10,682 nt of DNA. It comes from an uncultured Desulfovibrio sp. (GTDB taxonomy: Bacteria > Desulfobacterota > Desulfovibrionia > Desulfovibrionales > Desulfovibrionaceae). A program made the position numbers and the translations under genes. The stretch is taken from contig NZ_CASDOY010000062.1 in the NCBI RefSeq assembly GCF_949282365.1, positions 1-10,682 on the forward strand, read 5' to 3'. A model generated the notes under the pieces. That model was not told the origin of the DNA. It was given only the letters and a program-made list of their open reading frames with translations, and ran no database searches. Shown here in pieces: positions 1 to 6,308 of this stretch; the stretch's first letter is position 1, and every line of letters starts with the position of its first letter.

Positions 1-636
1 GTAGGGGAAGGCGGGACGGTGCAGTTCGTCCTGGTAGTCCTGGGTCAGCTGGTAGCACATGTCCTGGGTGTTGTAGCAGGCATATTCGCAGCGGGACTGG
101 CCGAGGCAGGCTTCGGGGGTACGCAGGTTGGAGCCGGAACCGCCGAGGTCGACGTTCAGTTTGTGGGTCAGATCGTGGAAGATCTCTTCCAGCTGCGGGG
201 TCTGGGTGCCCAGCAGCACGATGTCACCGGTGGAACCGTGCATGTTGGTGATGCCGGAACCGCGCAGATCCCAGATGTCGCACAGGTCACGCAGGAATTT
301 GGTGTGGTAGTACTTGGCAGCGGGCTGGGCCACACGCATGGTGTGGAAGTGGGCCACGCCGGGGAATTTTTCGGGCTGGTCGCAGTAACGGCCGATGACG
401 CCGCCACCGTAACCGAACACGCCCACGATGCCGCCGTGCTTCCAGTGGGTTTCCTTTTCTTCATAGGAAAGTTCCAGAACGCCCAGCAGATCTTCGGGGC
501 AGTCGACCGGGATCTGGTAGTCGAGGCCTTTCGGATTGGCCGCGCGGGCGGCGGCTTCCTGTTTGATGTCGGACACAAAGCTCGGCCAGGGGCCGCTTTC
601 AAGCTGGTCCAACAGGGGGGTTGCATGTTTCGCCAT
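1..636 (-). CDS. dsrA: Dissimilatory sulfite reductase alpha subunit, N-terminal part (runs off left edge)
   Basis: DsrA pairs with DsrB as the cytoplasmic siroheme/[4Fe-4S] enzyme that reduces sulfite, working with DsrC, in the last step of sulfate respiration. The visible 212 residues start MAKHATPLLDQLESGPWP and contain HWKHGGIVGVFGYGGG, NMHGSTGDIVLLGTQTP and GGSGSNLRTPEACLG, all typical of Desulfovibrio DsrA. Cys177 and Cys183 (C-X5-C) match the first pair of ligands of the siroheme-coupled cluster; the second pair lies beyond the edge. The family is about 435 residues long, so roughly half is present. The start at 636 follows a GGAGGT site by 6 nt and gives the family N-terminus. An ATG at 642 abuts that site directly and is unlikely to be used. 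Codons such as GGT, CGT and GAA are more frequent than in neighbouring genes, as expected for a very highly expressed protein. dsrB would normally follow outside the window. Confidence 0.98.
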   Translation of the reverse strand, partial: MAKHATPLLDQLESGPWPSFVSDIKQEAAARAANPKGLDYQIPVDCPEDLLGVLELSYEEKETHWKHGGIVGVFGYGGGVIGRYCDQPEKFPGVAHFHTMRVAQPAAKYYHTKFLRDLCDIWDLRGSGITNMHGSTGDIVLLGTQTPQLEEIFHDLTHKLNVDLGGSGSNLRTPEACLGQSRCEYACYNTQDMCYQLTQDYQDELHRPAFPY

Positions 637-642
637 TGCCAT

Positions 643-648
643 ACCTCC
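643..648 (-). promoter_or_regulatory. Ribosome binding site of dsrA
   Basis: The minus strand reads GGAGGT, then ATGGCA, then the start ATG at 636. This is a near-perfect Shine-Dalgarno site at 6-nt spacing. It decides between two in-frame ATGs: the one at 642 has no spacing at all. Confidence 0.85.
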
Positions 649-662
649 ACATGGTTTGTTGT

Positions 663-694
663 ATCACATCGCGTGATGTGCCTTCGTCATGACG
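663..694 (-). promoter_or_regulatory. Two small palindromes in the dsrA leader
   Basis: CACATC-GCGT-GATGTG (665-680) is a perfect 6-bp inverted repeat with a 4-nt loop. CGTCATGACG (685-694) is a perfect 10-bp palindrome. Both lie 30-60 nt upstream of the dsrA start codon, so they could be RNA hairpins near the ribosome site or protein operators. I do not recognise a specific regulator motif. Confidence 0.45.
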
Positions 695-725
695 CTTGGG
701 GCCGGAGGGACCCGGAGCCGCACAC

Positions 726-753
726 GACAAAACGCCGCCGGGGCGGCCTTGTC
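726..753 (-). terminator. Terminator-like hairpin in the dsrA leader (possible attenuator)
   Basis: On the minus strand GACAA, G, then GCCGCC-CC-GGCGGC, then GTT and TTGTC form a GC stem continued by a second outer stem (GACAA/TTGTC). The inner GC stem is followed directly by GTTTTG, a short T-run. This could be a weak intrinsic terminator or simply a stable leader hairpin. It lies about 90 nt upstream of the dsrA start and downstream of the candidate promoter at 888-916. Confidence 0.4.
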
Positions 754-762
754 TTGCGGCCT

Positions 763-780
763 GCACACATACTGGTGTGC
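763..780 (-). promoter_or_regulatory. Inverted repeat GCACAC-N6-GTGTGC in the dsrA leader
   Basis: A perfect 6-bp inverted repeat with a 6-nt spacer, next to the terminator-like hairpin at 726-753. It could form an RNA hairpin about 100 nt into the transcript, or bind a dimeric regulator of the CRP/FNR shape, although the half-site is not one I can assign. Confidence 0.35.
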
Positions 781-887
781 CGCCCCAGGTGCTGTTCCCT
801 GTCCGGCGTAGTCAGACGGGGGATCGCAGGCGCAGCGACAGACGCTGTTGGACGCTCGTCACTGCGGGCTGCAATGCAGTTCTGCTT

Positions 888-916
888 CTTTTAGCCTATT
901 TCTTTGGCAATGACAA
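888..916 (-). promoter_or_regulatory. Candidate sigma-70 promoter of dsrA
   Basis: The minus strand shows TTGTCA (916-911), a 17-nt spacer and TAAAAG (893-888): 5/6 and 4/6 matches to the -35 and -10 consensus at ideal spacing. It lies in the most AT-rich stretch of the intergenic region. Transcription would start near 881, giving a leader of about 245 nt. A small palindrome CTGCA-A-TGCAG (869-879) sits just downstream of the predicted start point and may be an operator. Confidence 0.55.
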
Positions 917-933
917 CCGCTGTTTCTTGTGAT

Positions 934-1019
934 TGACCGCTTTTTCACAGCGCCGTCATCCCTGTCCCCCGCAGGGGCGGGAGGCGCGCCGCTTTGCCAG
1001 TTCTGTGAAAAAAATGTCA
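934..1019. repeat. Inverted pair of a 17-bp motif upstream of the dsrA promoter
   Basis: The motif CTGTGAAAAAnnnGTCA occurs on the minus strand at 950-934 and on the plus strand at 1003-1019, with 14 of 17 positions identical. The A-rich motif stands out from the GC-rich surroundings. The minus copy ends 17 bp upstream of the candidate -35 box of dsrA. The arrangement suggests a pair of binding sites for an activator or repressor; its identity is unknown. The 52 bp between the copies contain CCCTG-N7-CAGGG, a minor hairpin. Confidence 0.4.
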
Positions 1020-1473
1020 TTTTGCATGTCGCGCGCCATCACGGCCCGGGCTGTCCTGCGCAGGTGCTGCCTCCGTCTGCTGCGGGGCGGTCACGATGCC
1101 CGCGGCAGGCAGCGGACGTGATGGGCGGACGATCCCTGCCCGTTGCGGGGGGCTGTGCCGGCCGCGCCCTGGCGGATATCCCTCACGTCTCGCGTGATTT
1201 CACGATAGCGAAGTTGTGCCGGCACGCGCCACGTCGCGGGCCCCGCCATGCGGCGTCGCGCCCGTATGGCATCCTCGCACGGGCCGCAAACCCTGCTGCG
1301 CCCGCGCTGACCATCCTCCTGCTCCCGGACGGGCGTCTTCGCCATGCCTGTCCGGCCCGCCCCCAGCCCCGGGAGCGGGCCGTTTTGCGGCTCCCGTACC
1401 GGCGTGCCGCACGCCGTCCGTGCCGCGGGGGAGCGGGGAGGGTCGCCGCGGGCCCCGTACCGTCGGGGCCGCC
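1020..1473. other. GC-rich non-coding spacer
   Basis: No credible gene is visible here. Open frames on both strands encode only arginine-, proline- and glycine-rich chains with no domain-like pattern, as is usual in GC-rich random sequence. The stretch contains several short inverted repeats: TCACG-TCTCG-CGTGA at 1183-1197, GGCGTG-CCG-CACGCC at 1401-1415 and GGCCCCG-N6-CGGGGCC at 1451-1470. Two overlapping, mutually exclusive hairpins lie at 1354-1396. No tRNA, 6S, SRP or tmRNA signature was seen. Confidence 0.5.
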
Positions 1474-1502
1474 TTGGCAAAAAAAGCATTAGCGGCTATG
1501 GT
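1474..1502 (+). promoter_or_regulatory. Candidate sigma-70 promoter of the rlpA operon
   Basis: TTGGCA (1474-1479), a 17-nt spacer with an A7 run at its start, and TATGGT (1497-1502): 5/6 and 4/6 consensus matches. Transcription would start near 1509, about 40 nt upstream of the first gene of the operon. Spacing and location make this one of the better promoter candidates in the window. Confidence 0.6.
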
Positions 1503-1549
1503 GCGGGCAGCACAACACGGCCGCTGCGGCGGCCCCCAGAGGAACGAGC

Positions 1550-1819
1550 ATGAAAGACGAGCGTGGTTTGTATTATTTCCCCAATGCCGCGGACCGCACG
1601 GCCCGCATGTATGTGCGGCGCGGTGAGGACGGCGGCGTGCAGTTCCGGCTCTGGCAGGCCGATCATCCCGAGGTCTGGGAGCGCCACCAGTGGCTGGATC
1701 TGCAGGTCATCGAGGAGGCGGCACGCCTGTACCGCGAGGAGCGCAATGCCGAGGCCGACCCGCTCAGGCTCTATGACGCCGCCGTGGCCCGGGCCCTGCT
1801 GGAGGAGGCCGGTCTGTGA
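1550..1819 (+). CDS. Small protein of unknown function, first gene of the rlpA operon
   Basis: An 89-residue acidic, soluble protein with no signal peptide or membrane segment. I do not recognise a named family. The N-terminal half (about residues 7-35) looks like beta strands, with YYFPNA, RMYVRR and VQFRLWQ. The rest looks helical: residues 41-49 hold ERHQWLDLQ, followed by VIEEAARLYREE and a C-terminal helix ending VARALLEEAGL. Start: ATG at 1550 with an AGAGGA site 7 nt upstream. Its stop overlaps the GTG start of the next gene in GTGA, so the two are probably translated together. The coding bias (GC at third positions, balanced amino acids, strong ribosome site, promoter directly upstream) supports a real gene. 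Its job is probably tied to the next gene or to RlpA, but that rests on gene order only. Confidence 0.85.
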   Translation: MKDERGLYYFPNAADRTARMYVRRGEDGGVQFRLWQADHPEVWERHQWLDLQVIEEAARLYREERNAEADPLRLYDAAVARALLEEAGL

Positions 1820-2646
1820 GCGGACGCTGGTCGCCGGACCGCAGGGCCTTCCTGGTGCGCGATCTGGTGCGCGACTACTGCCGCGTCTACGAGGGCCTGG
1901 AAGAGCAGCGCCGCCGCTTCGAGCATGAAGGGGCGGTTTCGTATTCCTCCATCCGCGATCTGCTGGGCGAGGCCATGCGCAAGGGCGTGTTCTGGCGCCT
2001 CAAGGACACGGCGCACCACCTGTTCCGCAACAGCCAGGCCGCCGCGCCCGAAAAGGACGCCATCCTGCTCTGGCAGTATTCCGGCAGCCGCCACCCTGAC
2101 GGCATGGTCAGCCAGCGCCCGGTGGAGGCCCTCATCGACTGGTGCGTGGGCTATGCCTTCCACGAATGCGCCAAATTGCGCGAGGACGCCTTCCAGCGCC
2201 AGCACTATGCCAACCGTCTGGCCCAGCTGGGCCGCCATCAGGGCGTCACGGCCGAGCTGTACGATCCCCTGCGCCTCTTGGGCGAGCAGACCGCCGAAAG
2301 TTCCGCGCGCGAGCTGCAGCGCATCCTGCATGTGCTGCGGCACGGCCTGTTCCTGCTGCTGCGCTATCTGGAAGGGCAGGAGGACAACACCCATCTGGCC
2401 CGCTGGCTGGTCATGGAGGAGGTCCGCGTCCGCGCGGTCTTCGGCGAGCTCTATGACGATCTGCTGAGCGCCCTCTACGGCGACAGGCCCCAGCGCCTGT
2501 ACATGCTGGCGGCCTGGGACCTGCTGGAAGCCGGCCGCAGCGAGCAGGCGCGCTGCATGCTGGAATGCGCCGCCCGCCAGCGCCGTCTGGACGCCGAGAG
2601 CCTGACCCTGCTGCGCCAGCTGGAGCAGGTACGGGACGACGCATGA
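1816..2646 (+). CDS. Helical protein of unknown function, second gene of the rlpA operon
   Basis: A 276-residue soluble protein that looks almost wholly alpha-helical, rich in Arg, Glu and Leu, with no signal peptide and no transmembrane segment. I cannot assign a family. Features: a charged N-terminal helix with DLVRDYCRVYEGLEEQRRRF (about residues 16-35); a central region with WCVGYAFHECAKLRED; a leucine-rich helix RILHVLRHGLFLLLRYLEG; and a C-terminal helical pair (LLEAGRSEQARCMLECAARQ) resembling a TPR-like hairpin. Start: GTG at 1816, overlapping the previous stop by 4 bp, with GGAGGAGG 7 nt upstream. Its own stop overlaps the ATG of rlpA by 4 bp (ATGA). This tight coupling implies the three products are needed together. 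A role in envelope or division would fit RlpA but is unproven. Confidence 0.88.
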   Translation: MSGRWSPDRRAFLVRDLVRDYCRVYEGLEEQRRRFEHEGAVSYSSIRDLLGEAMRKGVFWRLKDTAHHLFRNSQAAAPEKDAILLWQYSGSRHPDGMVSQRPVEALIDWCVGYAFHECAKLREDAFQRQHYANRLAQLGRHQGVTAELYDPLRLLGEQTAESSARELQRILHVLRHGLFLLLRYLEGQEDNTHLARWLVMEEVRVRAVFGELYDDLLSALYGDRPQRLYMLAAWDLLEAGRSEQARCMLECAARQRRLDAESLTLLRQLEQVRDDA

Positions 2647-3383
2647 GGACGCGGCGATTCTCCCCGGCCCGCCTGCTGGGCAACCTGGTCTGCCTCGTGC
2701 TGGCGGCCGTGCTGCTGGCCGGTTGCGGCGGCAAGGACAGCTCCTGGCGCAAGGGCGGCGTGCCGGGCTCCAAGCCCTATACCGTGCGCGGCAAGACCTA
2801 CTATCCGCTCAAGTCGGCCCACGGCTTCGTGGAGGAGGGCATCGCCTCCTGGTACGGCCCCGGTTTCCACGGCAAGAAGACGGCCAGCGGCGAGCGCTTC
2901 AACCAGTACAGCATCAGCGCCGCGCACAAGATCCTGCCCCTGGGCACGGAAGTGCGCGTGACCAATCTGGAGAACCACCGTTCGCTCATCCTGCGCATCA
3001 ACGACCGCGGCCCCTTCGTGGACGACCGCGTCATCGACCTTTCGCGCGGGGCGGCCCAGCGCCTGGGCGTCATCGGCAAGGGCACGGCGCGGGTGCGCAT
3101 CCAGAGCCTGGGCGATCTGCCCCAGGTGGAGGACGGCGGCGATGTGGTGCGCGGCACCTTCTTCGTCCAGGTGGGTGCCTTTTCCAAGAAGGAGAACGCC
3201 CGCGGCCTCATCGGCAAGCTCATCAGCAGCGGCCACAAGGGCCGCATGATCCTCGGCAGCAACAACCTCTGGAACGTGCAGGTGGGCCCGTGGGAGGATT
3301 CCCGCAAGGCCGACGACATGATGCGCGTGCTGCGCACCCTCTACCCCCACGCCTTCGTGGTGGGCGACGGCGGCGCGGGCTAG
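2643..3383 (+). CDS. rlpA: RlpA-family septal lipoprotein (DPBB plus SPOR domains)
   Basis: RlpA proteins are outer-membrane lipoproteins. In Pseudomonas aeruginosa RlpA is a lytic transglycosylase that cleaves peptidoglycan lacking stem peptides at the septum. This copy has 246 residues. An N-terminal RR-rich segment and hydrophobic core end in lipobox L-A-G-C, with the lipidated cysteine at position 28 and glycine at +2, which favours the outer membrane. The double-psi beta-barrel spans about 65-155, with ASWYGPGFHG, TASGE (Glu84), AAHKILPLGT, VTNL and INDRGPF (Asp121). Glu84 and Asp121 correspond to the residues needed for activity in RlpA. A SPOR domain follows at about 170-240 (GTFFVQVGAFSKKENA, WNVQVGPW), which would bind denuded septal glycan. 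The ATG at 2643 is chosen because it overlaps the previous stop and yields a proper lipoprotein signal. An upstream in-frame start would spoil that signal and overlap the previous gene by 80 bp. A terminator follows. Confidence 0.95.
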   Translation: MRTRRFSPARLLGNLVCLVLAAVLLAGCGGKDSSWRKGGVPGSKPYTVRGKTYYPLKSAHGFVEEGIASWYGPGFHGKKTASGERFNQYSISAAHKILPLGTEVRVTNLENHRSLILRINDRGPFVDDRVIDLSRGAAQRLGVIGKGTARVRIQSLGDLPQVEDGGDVVRGTFFVQVGAFSKKENARGLIGKLISSGHKGRMILGSNNLWNVQVGPWEDSRKADDMMRVLRTLYPHAFVVGDGGAG

Positions 3384-3404
3384 GAGGCCTGTCCGGCACT
3401 TCAG

Positions 3405-3440
3405 GGGCCCTTCCCGTCCGGGAGGGGCCCTTTTCCTTTT
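3405..3440 (+). terminator. Intrinsic terminator of the rlpA operon
   Basis: Arms GGGCCCTTCCCG (3405-3416) and CGGGAGGGGCCC (3419-3430) pair over 12 positions with one G-T wobble, and TTTTCCTTTT follows. It begins 21 bp after the rlpA stop codon. Confidence 0.85.
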
Positions 3441-3676
3441 GCTCCTTCCCGGCCGTGGCCCGCCCGCGTGTCGCCACCGGATGTGGCGCCCCAGGGTCGG
3501 CTCCGCCGCACGCGCAGGGGACGACGGCTGGGGCGGCTCCCGTCGAGCGTCTTGCCCGGCTGGTCTCGCGGAGCTGCGGCACGTCCTTCGCGCCGCCTCT
3601 TTCTCCCGCGCGGCAGGACGGCGCGCCCGGGGCGCGGGCCCCTGTGCCGGCCTGCGGATTATGTGCGCCGGCGTTA
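3441..3676. other. GC-rich spacer without a gene
   Basis: The stretch lies between the rlpA terminator and the candidate malic enzyme promoter. I see no credible coding sequence on either strand. The only structure noted is a small hairpin, CGCCAC-N5-GTGGCG, at 3472-3488. Confidence 0.5.
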
Positions 3677-3705
3677 TTGTACTGCCCGCGCCAATGGTCT
3701 ACAGT
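3677..3705 (+). promoter_or_regulatory. Candidate promoter of the malic enzyme gene
   Basis: TTGTAC (3677-3682), a 17-nt spacer and TACAGT (3700-3705), in the least GC-rich part of this gap. The -35 match is weak (3/6) and the -10 match moderate (4/6). Transcription would start near 3712, leaving a leader of about 210 nt. Confidence 0.4.
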
Positions 3706-3722
3706 GACGGCGAGCCCCCGCA

Positions 3723-3778
3723 CCGGGAACAGGGGGGCGCACCCACATACACGGCACGATGCCCGGCCGGGAACAGGG
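3723..3778 (+). repeat. 12-bp direct repeat in the malic enzyme leader
   Basis: CCGGGAACAGGG occurs exactly at 3723-3734 and 3767-3778, 44 bp apart, which is close to four helical turns. Both copies lie just downstream of the candidate promoter, where a regulator could bind. Two exact copies so close together are unlikely but not impossible by chance. Confidence 0.45.
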
Positions 3779-3786
3779 CCGGATCC

Positions 3787-3819
3787 CTGCCGCCGGCAGC
3801 GGGGGCCCCGTGCGGGCCC
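3787..3819 (+). promoter_or_regulatory. Two leader hairpins upstream of malic enzyme
   Basis: CTGCC-GCC-GGCAG (3787-3799) and GGGCCC-CGTGC-GGGCCC (3803-3819) are perfect inverted repeats and should fold in the leader RNA. No T-tract follows, so they are not terminators. I recognise no known riboswitch core. Confidence 0.4.
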
Positions 3820-3920
3820 GCCCGGAGCTGCCGGCGATGTCTGCCGGCGCGCGTTTTGGCGGGGCATCGGATGGCTTTCAGAGTTGTCCATTTCGGGAAC
3901 CACATGCTCAAGGAGGGAAT

Positions 3921-5240
3921 ATGTCCTCGCTCTACACCAGGGAAGAAGCGCTCGCGTACCACAGCGATCCGCGGCCGGGCAAAATCGAGACCGTCCTCAC
4001 CAAACCCTTTGCCACCCAGAAAGATCTTTCCATGGCCTATTCCCCCGGCGTGGCCGAAGCCTGCATGGAGATCCACCGCGATCCCGCGCTGGCCTCGCGC
4101 TACACGGGCCGTTCCAACCTGGTGGCGGTGGTCTCCAACGGCACGGCCGTGCTCGGTCTGGGCAATATCGGCGCCGTGGCGGGCAAGCCCGTCATGGAAG
4201 GCAAGGGCGTGCTGTTCAAGTTCTTCGCCGACGTGGACGTCTATGACCTTGAGATCGGCCTCACCGATCCCGACCAGCTCTGCGACGTGGTGAAGGCCCT
4301 GGAGCCCACCTTCGGCGGCATCAACCTGGAAGACATCAAGGCCCCCGAATGTTTCTACATCGAGGAGAAGCTCAAGAAGGAGATGGGCATCCCCGTCTTC
4401 CATGACGACCAGCACGGTACGGCCGTCATCTCCGGCGCGGCCCTGCTCAATGCCTGCGAGATCAGCGGGCGCAGCCCCGAGAGCCTCAAGGTGGTCATCG
4501 TGGGCGCCGGGGCCGCGGGCATCGCCTGCGCCAATTTCTACTGCGCCCTCGGCGTGAAGCGCGAGAACGTGTTCATGTTCGACTCGCGCGGGCTCATCCA
4601 CGCGGGCCGCACCGACCTCAACGAATACAAGGCCGCCTTCGCCCAGAAGGAGAACGTGGGCGACCTGGCCGCCTGCATGAAGGGCGCGCACCTTTTCCTG
4701 GGCCTGTCCAAGGGCAATCTGGTGAGCAAGGACATGGTGCGTTCCATGGCCGACCATCCCATCATCTTCGCCATGGCCAACCCCGTGCCCGAGATCAGCT
4801 ATGAGGACGCCAAGGACGCCCGCCCCGACTGCATCATGGGCACCGGACGTTCCGACTATCCCAACCAGATCAACAACGTCTCCGGCTTCCCCTACATCTT
4901 CCGCGGCGCGCTGGATGTGGAGGCCACCGAGATCAACGACGCCATGAAGGTCGCCGCCGCCCGCGCCCTGGCCGAGCTGGCCAAGGAGCCCGTACCCGCC
5001 GAGATCCTCCAGGCCTACAAGGTGGACGCCATCAGCTACGGCATCGACTACGTCATCCCCAAGCCCCTGGATGCCCGCATCCTGACCACCGTGACCCCCG
5101 CCGTGGCCCAGGCGGCCATGGACAGCGGCGTGGCCCGTCGTCCCATCGGGGACATGGCGGCCTATGCCAGGTCCCTGGAAGCGCGCATCAATGCCTCGCA
5201 CGACCGCATCCTGCCGTTCATCGACAGCTACCAGAAGTAG
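3921..5240 (+). CDS. Malic enzyme (malate to pyruvate, NAD(P)-dependent)
   Basis: This cytoplasmic enzyme oxidatively decarboxylates malate to pyruvate and CO2, making NAD(P)H. It has 439 residues and is of the short bacterial type: it ends after the NAD-binding domain and lacks the phosphotransacetylase-like extension of the roughly 760-residue E. coli MaeB. Visible residues: Tyr40 in SMAYSPGVAEAC and Lys95 in MEGKGVLFK (catalytic pair); Glu137 and Asp138 in NLEDIKAPECF and Asp163 in FHDDQHGTA (divalent metal site); Rossmann motif GAGAAG at 195-200 followed by FDSRG; and ANPVPE and GTGRSDYPNQINNV further on. Cofactor preference cannot be read safely. The ATG at 3921 is preceded by AAGGAGGG; an upstream in-frame start would add an unrelated arginine/proline-rich tail. 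A TRAP transporter of the dicarboxylate type follows, suggesting imported malate or fumarate as the carbon source. Confidence 0.96.
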   Translation: MSSLYTREEALAYHSDPRPGKIETVLTKPFATQKDLSMAYSPGVAEACMEIHRDPALASRYTGRSNLVAVVSNGTAVLGLGNIGAVAGKPVMEGKGVLFKFFADVDVYDLEIGLTDPDQLCDVVKALEPTFGGINLEDIKAPECFYIEEKLKKEMGIPVFHDDQHGTAVISGAALLNACEISGRSPESLKVVIVGAGAAGIACANFYCALGVKRENVFMFDSRGLIHAGRTDLNEYKAAFAQKENVGDLAACMKGAHLFLGLSKGNLVSKDMVRSMADHPIIFAMANPVPEISYEDAKDARPDCIMGTGRSDYPNQINNVSGFPYIFRGALDVEATEINDAMKVAAARALAELAKEPVPAEILQAYKVDAISYGIDYVIPKPLDARILTTVTPAVAQAAMDSGVARRPIGDMAAYARSLEARINASHDRILPFIDSYQK

Positions 5241-5247
5241 CCCGTTG

Positions 5248-5293
5248 CCGGAGGGGGCGCTCCTCACGGCGGACGCCCCTTCCGGTCTTTTTT
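5248..5293 (+). terminator. Intrinsic terminator after malic enzyme
   Basis: Arms CCGGAGGGGGCG (5248-5259) and CGCCCCTTCCGG (5274-5285) pair over 12 positions with one G-T wobble, then TCTTTTTT. It lies in the 82-bp gap before dctP. No convincing promoter is visible between it and dctP, so either read-through or a promoter inside the malic enzyme gene must serve dctPQM. Confidence 0.85.
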
Positions 5294-5322
5294 GCTGCCT
5301 GTAACCTGAAAGGAGTTGCATC

Positions 5323-6297
5323 ATGAGATTCCGTACCCTGCTTGCCGCCGTCGGCTGCCTGCTGCTCGGCGCTTCCCTGTGCATGGCGGCGCCCATCACC
5401 ATGAAACTGGGCCATATCGCCGAGCCGGAAAACCCCTACGGCATGGGCGCCGACTACTTCGCCAAACTGGTGAAGGAACGCTCCAACGGCCAGATCGAGA
5501 TCCAGGTCTTCCCCTCCAGCCAGCTGGGCAACCAGCGCGACCTGGTGGAAGGCCTGGTGTTCGGCACCGTGGACATGACCCTCACCGGCACGGCCGTGCT
5601 CGGCAACTTCATCCCCGAAGTGGCCGTCTTCGACCTGCCCTTCATCTTCCGCGACATCCCCCATGCCTACAAGGCCCTGGACACCGTGGGCATGGAGCTG
5701 TGCAAGAAGGGCGAGAAGCAGGGCATGATCACCCTGGCCATCTGGGAAAACGGCGTGCGCCACATGACCAACAACAAGCGTCCCATCCGTACGCCCGAAG
5801 ACATGAAGGGCCTCAAGATCCGCGTCATGGAACAGCCCGTGTACATCGAGATGATGAAGGTCCTGGGCGCCAGCCCCACGCCCATGGCCATGAGCGAACT
5901 GTACACCGCCCTGCAGAAGGGCGTGGTGGACGGCCAGGAAAACCCCTTCTCCCACATCGCCACCAAGCGCTTTGACGAAGTGCAGAAGTACATCTCCCTC
6001 ACCGGCCACACCTATGCGCCCGAGCCGCTGCTGATCAGCGCCATGGCCTGGAACAGGCTCAATGCCGAACAGCAGGCCCTGATCCGCAAGGCCGCCGAGG
6101 ACGCCCGCGACTGGCAGCGCCAGCTCTGCCGCGATTCCGAAGGCAAGTTCATGCAGGTCATCAAGGACCGGGGCCACGCGGCCATCAACGACGACGTGGA
6201 CAAGCAGGCCTTCATCAAGGCCACGGCGCCCGTGTACAAGCTCTATACCGGCAAGTTCGGCGACGCCACCATCAAGGCCATCCAGGCCATCGACTAA
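5323..6297 (+). CDS. dctP: TRAP transporter periplasmic substrate-binding protein
   Basis: DctP-type proteins catch carboxylic acids in the periplasm and hand them to the DctQM membrane complex, which imports them with sodium. The 324-residue precursor has a Sec signal peptide (MRFRTLLAAVGCLLLGASLCMA, cleavage near residue 22). The segment GASLC is not a lipobox because the residue before Cys is Leu. The mature part begins with the family strand ITMKLGHIAEPENPYG. It continues through GQIEIQVFPSSQLG, FDLPFIFRD, NGVRHMTNNKRP (Arg146), MKGLKIRVME (Arg167, the arginine that salt-bridges the substrate carboxylate in this family) and GVVDGQENP (200-208). Start: ATG at 5323, AAAGGAG 7 nt upstream. 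Substrate is inferred as a C4-dicarboxylate from the malic enzyme next door, but related organic acids are possible. Confidence 0.95.
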   Translation: MRFRTLLAAVGCLLLGASLCMAAPITMKLGHIAEPENPYGMGADYFAKLVKERSNGQIEIQVFPSSQLGNQRDLVEGLVFGTVDMTLTGTAVLGNFIPEVAVFDLPFIFRDIPHAYKALDTVGMELCKKGEKQGMITLAIWENGVRHMTNNKRPIRTPEDMKGLKIRVMEQPVYIEMMKVLGASPTPMAMSELYTALQKGVVDGQENPFSHIATKRFDEVQKYISLTGHTYAPEPLLISAMAWNRLNAEQQALIRKAAEDARDWQRQLCRDSEGKFMQVIKDRGHAAINDDVDKQAFIKATAPVYKLYTGKFGDATIKAIQAID

Positions 6298-6308
6298 GCC
6301 GTCCTTCG

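Noticed and set aside
926..949. TGTGA-N-TCACA as a CRP/HcpR-type operator
   Set aside because: The half-sites are separated by 12 bp instead of the 6 bp expected for this class, so no named operator is claimed.
994..1023. Possible plus-strand promoter TTGCCA-N18-CATTTT diverging from dsrA
   Set aside because: The -10 match is only 3/6, and no gene follows for over 500 bp; the promoter at 1474-1502 explains the downstream operon better.
929..1492. Open frame of 187 codons on the plus strand, and overlapping frames on the minus strand (1091-1489)
   Set aside because: The products are rich in Arg, Pro, Gly and Cys with no domain pattern, no ribosome site and no consistent codon bias; they are expected by chance in GC-rich spacers.
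5378..5386. Cys20 of DctP as a lipoprotein cysteine
   Set aside because: The residue before Cys is Leu, not Gly, Ala or Ser, so the lipobox rule fails; an ordinary signal peptidase I site follows at about residue 22.
3699..5402. Long minus-strand open frame opposite malic enzyme, and a similar one opposite dctP/dctQ (5218-7002)
   Set aside because: These are antisense shadows of strongly biased GC3 genes: His/Gly/Val-rich products without family motifs, lying over unmistakable genes.
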